This document shows, in pieces, positions 21,126-30,665 of a DNA stretch of 51,044 nt. A program made the position numbers and the translations under genes. The notes under the pieces were generated by a model. It searched no databases and was not told the origin of the DNA. It saw only the letters and a list, made by a program, of their open reading frames with translations. The stretch is from Bacilli bacterium (GTDB taxonomy: Bacteria > Bacillota_I > Bacilli_A > RF39 > UBA660), in contig JAGAHP010000020.1 of NCBI GenBank assembly GCA_017627015.1, positions 1 to 51,044 on the forward strand. The letters run 5' to 3'. Each line of letters opens with the position of its first letter. Position 1 is the first letter of the stretch.

Positions 21126-23759
21126 ATGAAAAGCTCAAGTTTTATTAGGGATTTATTAGTAAAAGTATTATTAATAGTAATTTTTATATTTTTATTAATG
21201 TATTTATTCCCAATGCCAAATTTAAAACCTTTTTATAGTTCAATATTTAATAACAATATTCAAACTATGAAGGATGCAGCTGAAGATTATTACACAACAG
21301 AAAGAATGCCAAAGGAAAATGGTAAGTCAACTAAGATGACTTTACAAGACATGATTGATGATAAATTAATCATTCCATTTGTTGATAAAGATGGTAAATC
21401 TTGTGATACAAAGAAATCTTATGTTAAAGTAACTAAGAAAGATAAGGAATATGAATTAAAAGTATCATTAACTTGTGGTAAAGATTCAGATTATATTATT
21501 GAGAAGATTGGTTGTTACAATTTCTGTCCAACAGGAACTTGTACATTAGCAGAAATTAAACAAGCTGAAGCTGAAACAAAGACTCCAATTAAAACAGTTA
21601 CTGATAAAGATGGTAATGTTAGAGTAGTTGTTCCAACAGGTGGAAGATATGTTTATGAGTACGAGTACAAAAGAGTTTTCAATGATGAAAAATGGAGAAC
21701 TGGTGATTGGACAAATACTAAAGAAAGAGAAACAACTGATGTTAAATTAGTTGATACTAGAACTCAATATACAGGTCAAAAGAAAGTAACTTCAGGAACA
21801 ACAATCCGTGAAGAAGTTTCTTATGGCGACAGAACTTATTACACTTATGATGAAAACTGGAAGAATGAAAATAAGTGTGATGGTGATTGTTCTTTATGGA
21901 AAGAAAGAACTTTATACACAGGTCAAAAGAAAAACGAAACTAAAACTAAAAAGTATATTCATAATAGATATGCTGAAAAAGATAATTGGACATATGATGA
22001 AAACTGGACTACTGATACTACTTGTAAGCCAAAGAAAACATATGACACTACTACTGATGGTGGTGCAACTATCGCAGGAACATGTCAATTATGGCAAGAA
22101 AGAACTTTATATACAGGTCAAAAGAAAGTTTCTACAGGTACTAAGATGTACATTCATGAAAGATATGGTACTAAAGATAATTGGACATATGATGATGATT
22201 GGACAACTGATGTTAAACAAGAAACTGATAACTTAAAATTATGGAAATCAAGAACTCTATATACTGGTCAAAAACTAGTTACAAGAAATACTACTAAATA
22301 TTTACATGTTAAATATAACAATAAATATGAGTGGAATGAAACTGGATGGACTACTATTAATAGAGCAGAATCTGATGATGTTAAGTTAATTGATAAGAGA
22401 TATACAGTTAAAAAATCAACTGAAACTACTACTACTAAATGTGATGACTATCAATTAGATACTACATGGTATAGTAGTAAGCCAGCTGATACTGCTACTA
22501 GAAAATATTCTAGTACACCAGCTAATACACAAACTAGTTCAAACTGGGTAGTTATTAAAGATTCATTTAAATCTTATAATGCATTACCTACATATCAAGG
22601 TGAATATTGGTATGAATTCTTATACTCTAATAAAGATACTTGTGTAATTAATTGTAATGAAAATTCTAAAACTACAGTTTATTATTACAGAGTATATGAA
22701 AAGAGAACAAGTAATAGATATCAATATAAATATTGTACACCTACAACTACTACAACACCTTATACAGATGAAAAAGTAGTTAGTGATCCAACTAGTTATG
22801 TAAATAATGGTTATACAATAACTAAAACTGAATATAACTATAAAGTAAGAAAGACTATAAGATATGTAGAAGCATATCAAGAAACTGAAAGTATTACACC
22901 TCCAGCAGGTTATGAATACACAGGTCAAAGTGCTACTTCTACAGTAAACTCTTATATCTCATTAGGTAAATGGGTAACTAATAAAGAAGCTTTAGGTGAA
23001 TATACATATAATGTTAAAACAACTAAACAATATAAGTATGCTCATAACAATCCTACAAGATACTTTATAGAAGATACAGCTACTACTAGTATTACTCCAC
23101 CAGCAGGATTCGAATATTCTGGTAGATACTATACAGTAACTAAGAATACTTATGTATCATTAGGTAAGTGGGTAACTAATAGAGAAGCTTTAGGTGAATA
23201 TACATATAATATAATTACAACTAAACAATATAAATATGCTTACAATAATCCATATAGATATTTTGTTGAAGATATAGAAACTGATAGTATTACACCTCCA
23301 GCAGGATTTGTATACTCTGGTAAAAACTATACTATAACAAAAATAACTTATACTTCATTAGGTAAATGGGTTACAAGCATAGATAAACTTGGGGAATATT
23401 CATATAATATAAAAACTGCAAAACAATATAAACATAAATATAAACATACTGAAAAGTATGAAAAGGATAGAAAATGGACTACAAATAATTATCCAGATGA
23501 AGGTTATAAATTTACTGGTAACACTAAAACTGTTAAGAAAGATACTTATATAGATTTAGGTAAATGGGTAAATAAAAAATCTGATCTTAATGAGTATACT
23601 TATAATATTAAGACAAGAACTCAATATAAATATAAGTATAGAACAACTACTACTAGAACAGAATATAAATGGGCTAGAAGTAATCCTGGAAATGGATTTG
23701 AACCAACTGGAAATTATAGAAAAATATATATTCCAGACTATTCTAATAAACAAAAATAA
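21126..23759 (+). CDS. Large Tyr/Thr-rich repeat surface protein, pilin-like start
   Basis: An 877-residue protein predicted to be anchored or assembled outside the cell. After SSFIRDLLVK and one membrane segment (about 9-29) comes a pilin-like region (MKDAAEDYYTTERMP, then LQDMIDDKLIIP and paired cysteines near VSLTCGKDS). Two repeat families follow: three to four units with LYTGQKK ... NWTYDENWTTD (coded at about 21760-22360), and four units with SITPPAGFEYSG ... LGKWVTN ... LGEYTYN ... KQYKYA (about 22880-23640). It is rich in Tyr, Thr, Lys and Trp. The start is the ATG behind GGGGG (21114-21119); an earlier in-frame TTG lies before promoter P2. The gene has its own tandem promoters and terminator. 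A fibrous adhesin role is inference. Confidence 0.78.
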   Translation: MKSSSFIRDLLVKVLLIVIFIFLLMYLFPMPNLKPFYSSIFNNNIQTMKDAAEDYYTTERMPKENGKSTKMTLQDMIDDKLIIPFVDKDGKSCDTKKSYVKVTKKDKEYELKVSLTCGKDSDYIIEKIGCYNFCPTGTCTLAEIKQAEAETKTPIKTVTDKDGNVRVVVPTGGRYVYEYEYKRVFNDEKWRTGDWTNTKERETTDVKLVDTRTQYTGQKKVTSGTTIREEVSYGDRTYYTYDENWKNENKCDGDCSLWKERTLYTGQKKNETKTKKYIHNRYAEKDNWTYDENWTTDTTCKPKKTYDTTTDGGATIAGTCQLWQERTLYTGQKKVSTGTKMYIHERYGTKDNWTYDDDWTTDVKQETDNLKLWKSRTLYTGQKLVTRNTTKYLHVKYNNKYEWNETGWTTINRAESDDVKLIDKRYTVKKSTETTTTKCDDYQLDTTWYSSKPADTATRKYSSTPANTQTSSNWVVIKDSFKSYNALPTYQGEYWYEFLYSNKDTCVINCNENSKTTVYYYRVYEKRTSNRYQYKYCTPTTTTTPYTDEKVVSDPTSYVNNGYTITKTEYNYKVRKTIRYVEAYQETESITPPAGYEYTGQSATSTVNSYISLGKWVTNKEALGEYTYNVKTTKQYKYAHNNPTRYFIEDTATTSITPPAGFEYSGRYYTVTKNTYVSLGKWVTNREALGEYTYNIITTKQYKYAYNNPYRYFVEDIETDSITPPAGFVYSGKNYTITKITYTSLGKWVTSIDKLGEYSYNIKTAKQYKHKYKHTEKYEKDRKWTTNNYPDEGYKFTGNTKTVKKDTYIDLGKWVNKKSDLNEYTYNIKTRTQYKYKYRTTTTRTEYKWARSNPGNGFEPTGNYRKIYIPDYSNKQK

Positions 23760-23783
23760 GCTAGAAATAGCTTATTTTTTTTG
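23755..23783 (+). terminator. Terminator of the repeat-protein gene
   Basis: AATAAGCTA (23755-23763), GAAA loop, TAGCTTATT (23768-23776), then T residues. Confidence 0.92.
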
Positions 23784-23817
23784 TTTTGTGGTACAATGAA
23801 TTTAAGGAGGTATTAAT

Positions 23818-25980
23818 ATGGTAGTAAATGTTTTAGTAGAAATTAATATAGGAAAAAAAGATAAAACTTTTTCTTATTTAGTTCCAGATAATTTAAAAGA
23901 TAAAGTAGATTGTGGAAAAAGAGTATTAATACCTTTTGGTAAACAAGTAATTGAGGGGTTTATATTAGAAATAATTAATGAAAAAGATAATGATTTAAAA
24001 GAGATAATAGATGTAATAGATGAAGAAAGAATACTAAATGAAGAATTATTAAAACTAGGAAAAGAAATAAGTGATATGACTGTTAGTAATTTAGTATCTA
24101 TTTATCAAGCAATGCTTCCAAAAGGATATAAAGCATCTAAGAAAAGTAATGTTAAAGAAAAATTAGTTGGTTATATTAGAATTATAGATAAAGAAAAAGC
24201 AATTGATTTTATTAAAACTAGTAAAGCAAAAAAACAAATAGAAATAGTAGAAAAGTTATTAAATAAAGAATTAGAGTCTAAATTATTTTCTTCACAAACA
24301 ATTAATTCATTAATTAATAAAGGTATAATAGAAAAATATTATAAAGAAGAATATAGATTAAAAGATGAACTAGTAGAAAGAGTAGTTCATGAATTAAATG
24401 AATATCAAATGGAAGCTTATAATCAAATCAATAATAGTAATAAAGATGTTATTTTATTAAATGGAGTTACTGGTTCTGGTAAAACAGAAATATATATGAA
24501 ATTAATTGATGATCAATTGAAAAAAGGAAAAGAAGCAATTATGCTTGTTCCTGAAATAAGTTTAACTCCTCAAATAATAGATAGATTTAGAGCTCATTTT
24601 AAGGAAAATATAGCTATATTACATAGTGCTTTATCTGATGGTGAAAAGTATGATGAATATAGAAAAATACTTAGAAAAGAGGTTAAAATTGTTGTAGGAG
24701 CAAGATCTGCTATTTTCGCACCATTTACTAATATTGGAATAATAATTATAGATGAAGAACATTCTAATACTTATAAACAAGATCATAATCCTAGATATAA
24801 TGCAATAGAAGTAGCTTTTATAAGAGGTAAAACATATAATGCTAAAGTAATACTAGGTTCAGCTACTCCTACGATAGAAAGTTATGCAAGAGGAAAAAAA
24901 GGTTATTATGAATTAGTTAAATTAGATAAAAGAGCTAATAATGCTTCTTTACCAATTGTTAATATAATTGATATGTCAAAGGAACTTAGAAAAGGTAATA
25001 GAATCTTTTCTAAAGAATTGTTACTTAATATAGAAGATAGATTAAATAAACAAGAACAGGTAATGCTTTTATTAAATAAAAGAGGATATTCTAGTTATTT
25101 AATGTGTGAAGAATGCGGTGAAGTATTAAAGTGTCCTCACTGTGATATTACTCTTACTTATCATAAGACAAGCGATATGAATAGATGTCATTATTGCGGT
25201 TTTGCTAAAAAGAACAATCATAAATGTGATAAGTGTAATAAAGAATCATTAAAATTAATGGGATATGGTACTGAAAAGGTAGAGGAAGAATTAAATAAAT
25301 TATTTCCTGAAGCAAGAGTACTTAGAATGGATATAGATACTACATCTAAAAAAGGTTCTCATAAAACTATTATAGAAAAATTTAATAATCATGAAGCAGA
25401 TATTTTAGTAGGTACTCAAATGATTGCGAAAGGACTAGATTTTCCTCTAGTTACTCTAGTTGGAGTAATAAATGCTGATACAATTTTAAATTTACCTGAT
25501 TTTAGGTCTTGTGAAAGAACATATGATTTACTATCTCAAGTATCAGGTAGAGCAGGTAGATCATCTATTCCTGGTAAAGTAATTGTACAAACATATAATC
25601 CAGATAATTATTCTATTAAATTATCTAAATCTCATAATTTTGAAAAATTTTTTGAGGAAGAAATAAAAATTAGAAAGAAATTATATTATCCACCATATTC
25701 ATTTATTGCGCTAATTAAAGTAGGTGGAAAAGAATATTCATATTCAATTAACGAAGCAACTAAAATAGCAAATTATATTAGAAAAAAAGTAGATAAAGAA
25801 ATAGTTTTAGGTCCTTCAGCAGCGTCTTTGTCTAAAATAAATAATATTTACTATTTTGAAATTATTATTAAATATAGGGATAAAGAAAATATAATTAATT
25901 TGTTAAACGAAGTTAAATTATTAACTGAAAATAATAATAAAATAAAAGTAGAATTTGATATTAATCCAAATAGTTTTTAA
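23818..25980 (+). CDS. priA: Primosomal replication restart helicase
   Basis: Superfamily 2 DNA helicase that reloads the replication machinery at stalled forks. An N-terminal 3'-DNA-end-binding domain (about 1-100) and winged-helix segment lead to Walker A TGSGKT (near 219), DEEH (312-315, with H unlike most helicases but normal here), GSATPTIES, the zinc-binding cluster with eight cysteines (CEEC, CPHC, CHYC, CDKC), and helicase motifs GTQMIAKGLDFP and QVSGRAGR. It has 720 residues, slightly short of typical. The start has AAGGAGG seven bases ahead. Single-gene transcript with a terminator on each side. Confidence 0.97.
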   Translation: MVVNVLVEINIGKKDKTFSYLVPDNLKDKVDCGKRVLIPFGKQVIEGFILEIINEKDNDLKEIIDVIDEERILNEELLKLGKEISDMTVSNLVSIYQAMLPKGYKASKKSNVKEKLVGYIRIIDKEKAIDFIKTSKAKKQIEIVEKLLNKELESKLFSSQTINSLINKGIIEKYYKEEYRLKDELVERVVHELNEYQMEAYNQINNSNKDVILLNGVTGSGKTEIYMKLIDDQLKKGKEAIMLVPEISLTPQIIDRFRAHFKENIAILHSALSDGEKYDEYRKILRKEVKIVVGARSAIFAPFTNIGIIIIDEEHSNTYKQDHNPRYNAIEVAFIRGKTYNAKVILGSATPTIESYARGKKGYYELVKLDKRANNASLPIVNIIDMSKELRKGNRIFSKELLLNIEDRLNKQEQVMLLLNKRGYSSYLMCEECGEVLKCPHCDITLTYHKTSDMNRCHYCGFAKKNNHKCDKCNKESLKLMGYGTEKVEEELNKLFPEARVLRMDIDTTSKKGSHKTIIEKFNNHEADILVGTQMIAKGLDFPLVTLVGVINADTILNLPDFRSCERTYDLLSQVSGRAGRSSIPGKVIVQTYNPDNYSIKLSKSHNFEKFFEEEIKIRKKLYYPPYSFIALIKVGGKEYSYSINEATKIANYIRKKVDKEIVLGPSAASLSKINNIYYFEIIIKYRDKENIINLLNEVKLLTENNNKIKVEFDINPNSF

Positions 25981-26004
25981 AAAAAGTAATTATTTACTTT
26001 TTTT
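25979..26004 (+). terminator. Terminator of priA
   Basis: AAAAAGTAA (25981-25989), short loop, then TTTACTTTTT and further T residues. Confidence 0.85.
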
Positions 26005-26015
26005 CTTTTATATGT

Positions 26016-26024
26016 TAGTATAAT
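26016..26024 (+). promoter_or_regulatory. -10 element of the DUF3883/RNB-like unit
   Basis: TATAAT (26019-26024) with no clear -35, 21 bases before the start codon. Confidence 0.5.
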
Positions 26025-26044
26025 TTTATGTTATGGGGGATATT

Positions 26045-27058
26045 ATGGAACAATTTTCTAGTAATTCAGATATAAATAAATTAATAGGTTATTTTGAAGG
26101 AAATATTAACTTAAAGAATCCTTACGGAATGAACAAATTAAAAAAGTTAATTAAAGATAATCCTTCTTCAAAAGAACTATTTGATTTTGGAAAATATTTA
26201 TACACTAAAATACTAGAAACCAATAAAAATATCCTTTTACTTGAAAAAACTTTAATGAATGATAATTTTAAAAAACAAGAGAGAAGATTAAACATATATA
26301 GATCGATAAAAAATTGCAATTTTGACGTTGCGGTTGTTTATTGGTCTACTTTGCTTGGATTAACAGAGGGTTGTACTAGTTTTTATGATTATATTAAAAG
26401 TGTTGGTATGTATTGCGATTTGGATAATAAAAATGAATTTTATTTAAAAATAAATGAATTTATTAATGAAGAAAATTTTGATTTTAATACATTGAATTAT
26501 ATTAATAATAGAAATGGTGATGCCTATCCAACTGAACAACAAATAAAAAATAATTATAGAATTATAAAGAATAAGGTTAAGAACTATACATGTGAAATGG
26601 GTTTGTATGGAGAATTAATTTCTTATAGATATTCTAAAGATGAATTAAGATCTATTGGTAAAGATGATTTAGCTTCAAGAGTTATATGGGTCGCAAGAGA
26701 TATAGGTAATCACTTTGGTTTTGATCAAACATCTTTTGATGAAAATGAAGAAGAATTAATATTAGAAGTAAAAGCAACAGATTCTAAAAAGTTTGAAAGT
26801 GAAAAAGATAATTTTTATATGACTCAAAATGAGTTTCAAAAAATGAGAGAAATGAAAGACGAATATAATTATTATGTTGTAAGAGTTTATATAGATGAAA
26901 AAGGTATGGCTAATTTATTTTATTTAAAACCAAATGATGATATGAGTGTTGAATATGGTGATATAAAGTATGAAACTAATGGAAAAATACTTCCTGGTAG
27001 AACTACATATGAATATAAAAGAGTACCTAAGAAAAAGGTTTATAAACTAGAGGATTAG
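26045..27058 (+). CDS. DUF3883 nuclease-like protein
   Basis: A 337-residue protein with a helical N-terminal half (about 1-185) of no known family and a C-terminal DUF3883 domain (about 190-310). The domain is recognisable from GLYGELISYRYSKDEL, then DLASRVIWVARDIGNHFGFD, then ELILEVKATDSK and MTQNEFQKMREM. The E-V-K core matches a PD-(D/E)xK nuclease active site. Start: the GGGGGA ribosome site is inside the earlier ATG frame (26033), so the ATG at 26045 is used. It is first in a two-gene unit with a large RNB-like protein 10 bases downstream. DUF3883 is often found in restriction and other anti-phage proteins; function here is inferred. Confidence 0.78.
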   Translation: MEQFSSNSDINKLIGYFEGNINLKNPYGMNKLKKLIKDNPSSKELFDFGKYLYTKILETNKNILLLEKTLMNDNFKKQERRLNIYRSIKNCNFDVAVVYWSTLLGLTEGCTSFYDYIKSVGMYCDLDNKNEFYLKINEFINEENFDFNTLNYINNRNGDAYPTEQQIKNNYRIIKNKVKNYTCEMGLYGELISYRYSKDELRSIGKDDLASRVIWVARDIGNHFGFDQTSFDENEEELILEVKATDSKKFESEKDNFYMTQNEFQKMREMKDEYNYYVVRVYIDEKGMANLFYLKPNDDMSVEYGDIKYETNGKILPGRTTYEYKRVPKKKVYKLED

Positions 27059-27068
27059 GGGGATTACT

Positions 27069-29342
27069 ATGAAATTTATTACTAATATTATAAAAAAACA
27101 AGAATTAATGTCTGAAGAAGAGTTTAAGTCGTATTTAATAAATGAAGTTCATAAATTAGAAGAGAACTATCAAAAAGTTATTAGTTGTAGTTTTAGAAAA
27201 TATGATAGATTTTCAAGATATATAGATAAAAATAAGTTAAGTAGTACTAGAAAAAAACTAGTTTTATTACAAAAAGAAGCTGACAAATTACTTGGCTATG
27301 ACGGAAGTAAATACGAAGTATATTCATATATGTTAAACAAATATGATTATAAATATAATATGAATATATATAAAACTGTTTGTGAATTAAAATGGTGTGA
27401 TGACATTAATAAAAAATATGAATTATTAAAACAAATAAAAAAAGAATATAGAAATTTATGTTTATATTTAAATGAAAATAAGTTGATTGGTAAAAAAGCT
27501 TTGAAAGAGATGAATGGTTTCATATTCTTAATTAATGAAAAGTATAGAATTACTAAAAGTATAATTAAAAATAATAAAAAACAAATAAGAGAATCTAAAG
27601 TTGTACAAAAAGAAAAAAAGGAAGAAAAAGAATTCTATTATAATGATCTTAATTTGTATGATTTAAATGATTTATTAATTATGTATAGAGATAATATAAG
27701 AGAAGGAAAAATAACAAATGATCTTGTTAAAAATATGTTAGTTATTATAAAGAGAGTAATAAATGAAAAGACTACTGAAGAAGATTTAAATCTTCTATAT
27801 AGTATTATGGACTCTATTAAATATAGAAAGAATAGTTTAGATAATAGTGATGAAGAAGAAAGATTAATTTTGAATAGTTCTTTGTCTATATTAAAAAAAT
27901 ATATTGAAATACAAGATGTAATGAATAAAGGTTTTGAAGAACCTCATGATTATAAATTTGATATTATATTAGAATTATTAAAAGATAAAGAAAACTATTC
28001 TGTTATTAAAAAAACAGTGTCTGAATTTCCACAAATAGTTAATGTTAGAAATGATAAAAAAAGTATTTTGACTTATATATTAGCGATATATCTTAATAAT
28101 TATAAAATGATATTAGATGAACATAAATATGACTATAATATAGATTATGTTAAAGAGGTATATAGGTTATTTAGTAATAGCAATAGTTTATATTTATCGT
28201 TTGAAGACAAAAAGGATATTGATAATTTAATAAATGATTTTATAGAGTACGTTATGGAAAAAGATATTAGTTCTAAAAAACAAAATTACGCAATTAATGA
28301 AGTAGTAAATTTAAAACCTGAAAATGTCATTAAAGAAAAGAAGTATTTAAAGAATGTAGATAAAATGATGTTTGATGCGAATATGAGAGATATTAGTTTT
28401 TTAGATTTTAATCATTCTAGAAGACCATCAGAAATAGATTTGTCAGATGAACATACATTTATGCTTAATGATCCTTATACATGTTACTCTTATGTAGAAG
28501 AAAAGGGTATTAAGTCACTAAAAATACATACTTCAGATCTATCAAATTTAGTAGAGGAAGGTTCTGCTTTAGATAATTATATCTATAATTGTACTGTAAG
28601 CAAGAAGAATGTTAAAAATGATATTTTATCATATTTAAGATTTAAAGAAGGAGATATAGTATCAGCTTTAACTTATGAAATAATTTTTGATAATGATAGA
28701 AATATAAAAGAATTTAAAACTTATAGAAGTAGAATAAAAGTAGACGGTGATATATTAGATTATTCTAGTAATGAATACGTATATCAAAATTTAAGAAGAA
28801 TAGTAATTGATTATATTAAAGAATATGGTGATGTTCCAAAAACAGGATTATCTAAGATAGAACATATACTTAATAGTATTTTACAAAAACAATTTGTAAA
28901 AATAGTTAAAAATAATAATTTACCTTTGATAGCTAAAAAGAATGAATATAAAAATGGACTATCACCGGATACATTTTCTTATATTAAGAATATTTTTTGT
29001 AAACTAGAAAAATGTGATTATAAAAGATTGGGAAGAATATTTAGTTCTGGTATAGATGAGACATATTATGATGATAGAGTTAGATCAGATGAAGAATATG
29101 ATTTACATTTAACAGGTACACCTAATTATATTTATTTATTAAATCAAAGAATGATAAAAGAACTTATTAATAATGAACTAGGATATGGTAGTGAGTTCTA
29201 TATAAGACAAAAAGATAAAACAAGCACAAAATATTCAGAATTAAAAGATATTTTAAATGATATATTAAACTACAAAAGTGAAATTGATTTTGATTATAAA
29301 CAAAGAAGAAATTATAAAACTTATGTAAAAGAATTAAAATAG
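27069..29342 (+). CDS. Large protein with divergent RNB (RNase II/R-like) domain
   Basis: A 757-residue protein, unrecognised along its first 420 residues, which are helical, Lys/Glu-rich and contain coiled-coil-like stretches. The last 330 residues look like a remote RNB exoribonuclease domain: LKIHTSDLSNLVEEGSALD lines up with the family's VHIADVS...GS.LD, then LRFKEGDIVSALTYEI with LSL...R.ALS, and YDLHLTGTPNYIYLLNQRM with HF...YTHFTSPIRRY..L..R. The catalytic D-x-D-D is at best partly kept (LNDPYT) and the RR of the TSPIRRY motif is gone, so the site is either altered or dead. GGGGGAT is the ribosome site. Partner of the DUF3883 gene. The RNB call is my reading of spaced motifs and needs a profile search. 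Confidence 0.5.
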   Translation: MKFITNIIKKQELMSEEEFKSYLINEVHKLEENYQKVISCSFRKYDRFSRYIDKNKLSSTRKKLVLLQKEADKLLGYDGSKYEVYSYMLNKYDYKYNMNIYKTVCELKWCDDINKKYELLKQIKKEYRNLCLYLNENKLIGKKALKEMNGFIFLINEKYRITKSIIKNNKKQIRESKVVQKEKKEEKEFYYNDLNLYDLNDLLIMYRDNIREGKITNDLVKNMLVIIKRVINEKTTEEDLNLLYSIMDSIKYRKNSLDNSDEEERLILNSSLSILKKYIEIQDVMNKGFEEPHDYKFDIILELLKDKENYSVIKKTVSEFPQIVNVRNDKKSILTYILAIYLNNYKMILDEHKYDYNIDYVKEVYRLFSNSNSLYLSFEDKKDIDNLINDFIEYVMEKDISSKKQNYAINEVVNLKPENVIKEKKYLKNVDKMMFDANMRDISFLDFNHSRRPSEIDLSDEHTFMLNDPYTCYSYVEEKGIKSLKIHTSDLSNLVEEGSALDNYIYNCTVSKKNVKNDILSYLRFKEGDIVSALTYEIIFDNDRNIKEFKTYRSRIKVDGDILDYSSNEYVYQNLRRIVIDYIKEYGDVPKTGLSKIEHILNSILQKQFVKIVKNNNLPLIAKKNEYKNGLSPDTFSYIKNIFCKLEKCDYKRLGRIFSSGIDETYYDDRVRSDEEYDLHLTGTPNYIYLLNQRMIKELINNELGYGSEFYIRQKDKTSTKYSELKDILNDILNYKSEIDFDYKQRRNYKTYVKELK

Positions 29343-29361
29343 AAATTTATTTTCTATTTTT
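29334..29361 (+). terminator. Terminator of the DUF3883/RNB-like unit
   Basis: AAAATAGAAA and TTTTCTATTTTTTT form a hairpin at the stop codon, ending in a T-rich run. Confidence 0.82.
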
Positions 29362-29363
29362 TT

Positions 29364-29402
29364 ATTTTGTTCGTAGTATCACAAACAAATGTATGGTATA
29401 AT
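29364..29402 (+). promoter_or_regulatory. Promoter with possible operator, Y-family polymerase
   Basis: A TGG-TATAAT extended -10 (29397-29402) lies just downstream of an imperfect inverted repeat, TTTGTT (29365-29370) and AAACAAA (29383-29389), where a -35 would be covered by a bound repressor. It is not the Bacillus LexA consensus. Confidence 0.5.
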
Positions 29403-29417
29403 TTGTATGGTGATTTT

Positions 29418-30665
29418 ATGAGTACTTATATTTGTGTTGATTTAAAAACTTTTTTTGCTTCAGTAGAGTGTGTAGAAAGAGGTTTAGATCCTTTTAAAAC
29501 AGATTTAGTAGTCGCAGATATTGCTAGAAGTAAAGGTGCAATATGTTTAGCAATTTCTCCTAAAATGAAAGAAAGAGGTATAAAAAATAGATGTAGAATA
29601 TATGATATACCAAAAGGAGTAAAATATATAGTTGCGAAACCTAGAATGAAAAAATATATTGAGTATTCCGCAAGAGTATATGGTATTTATTTAGATTTCT
29701 TTTCTAAAGATGATATATATGTATATTCAATAGATGAAGTATTTATAGATGTTACTAGTTATCTAAAATCATATAAAAAAAATGAGGTTGCGATTGCTAA
29801 AGATGTAATAGATGAAATATATAAAAGAACTGGAATATGCGCAACCGCAGGTATAGGAACAAATATGTACTTAGCTAAAATTGCTCTTGATATTATATCT
29901 AAAAAGAATAAAAGTCATATTGGTTATTTAAATGAACAATTATATAAAGAAAAACTATGGGAACATACTCCATTAACTGATTTTTGGCAGATAGGAAGAG
30001 GTATAGAAACAAGACTTCATAAACATCATTTGAAAACTATGAAAGATGTCGCTAATTGTAATCCTAAAATACTTTTTAAAGAACTAGGTATTAATGCAGA
30101 ATATTTAATAGATCATGCATGGGGAAGAGAAACATGTACTATAAGAGATATTAAAAATTATAAACCTAAATCATCTTCTATTAGTCATAGTCAAATATTA
30201 TTTAGAAATTATAATTATAAAGAAGCAAAAGTAATATTAACTGAAATGATAGATGTACTAGTTTTAGAATTAGTATCTAGAGATTTATATACAAGTAATA
30301 TATCTGTGTTTATTGGTTTTTCAAAAGAAGAAACTGGTGGTATTCATTTTTCTTTTAAATGCGCTCAAACTAATAGTTATAAAAAAATATTGAACCTAAT
30401 ACTAGATGAATATGATTATAGAGTATTTGAAGAATGTAAAATTAGAAGAATAGGTATTTCTTTTAATGAACTAGATAATAAAAGATATGAACAATTAAAT
30501 TTATTTGAAAATGAAGATTCAAAAGAAGAGACAGTATTAGAAAAAACTATAGGAAATTTAAAAAATAAATTTGGTAAAAATTCTATACTTAGATGTATTA
30601 GTTTAGATAAAAATGGTACTGCTTTTATTAGAAATAAATATATAGGAGGTCATAATGCAGAATAG
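29418..30665 (+). CDS. Y-family DNA polymerase (UvrX/DinB/UmuC type)
   Basis: A 415-residue translesion polymerase. The catalytic acidic residues are seen in ICVDLKTFFASVE (D8 region) and YSIDEVFIDVT (DE pair). The palm and thumb continue through GICATAGIGTNMYLAKIAL, then the helix-hairpin-helix region DFWQIGRGIETRLHKHHLKT, and a little-finger domain up to the C-terminal segment. The end, ILRCISLDKNGTAF, resembles UvrX/YqjW-type proteins of Bacillota rather than Pol IV. It starts at the ATG after the -10; upstream in-frame codons precede the transcription start. It overlaps a YolD-like gene by 11 bases, the usual pairing for SOS polymerases. Confidence 0.9.
   Translation: MSTYICVDLKTFFASVECVERGLDPFKTDLVVADIARSKGAICLAISPKMKERGIKNRCRIYDIPKGVKYIVAKPRMKKYIEYSARVYGIYLDFFSKDDIYVYSIDEVFIDVTSYLKSYKKNEVAIAKDVIDEIYKRTGICATAGIGTNMYLAKIALDIISKKNKSHIGYLNEQLYKEKLWEHTPLTDFWQIGRGIETRLHKHHLKTMKDVANCNPKILFKELGINAEYLIDHAWGRETCTIRDIKNYKPKSSSISHSQILFRNYNYKEAKVILTEMIDVLVLELVSRDLYTSNISVFIGFSKEETGGIHFSFKCAQTNSYKKILNLILDEYDYRVFEECKIRRIGISFNELDNKRYEQLNLFENEDSKEETVLEKTIGNLKNKFGKNSILRCISLDKNGTAFIRNKYIGGHNAE

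Noticed and set aside
21808..22236. A 142-codon frame inside the repeat-protein gene on the same strand.
   Set aside because: It is a shifted frame produced by the repeats; the longer frame has the anchor, conserved repeat motifs and ribosome site.
22620..22928. Minus-strand frames opposite real genes (also at 1780, 3980, 11772, 16358, 23556, 44652, 46686, 50287).
   Set aside because: They lack ribosome sites, are rich in Phe/Ile/Ser as expected of the complement of Lys/Asp/Asn-rich genes, and lie opposite well-supported genes.
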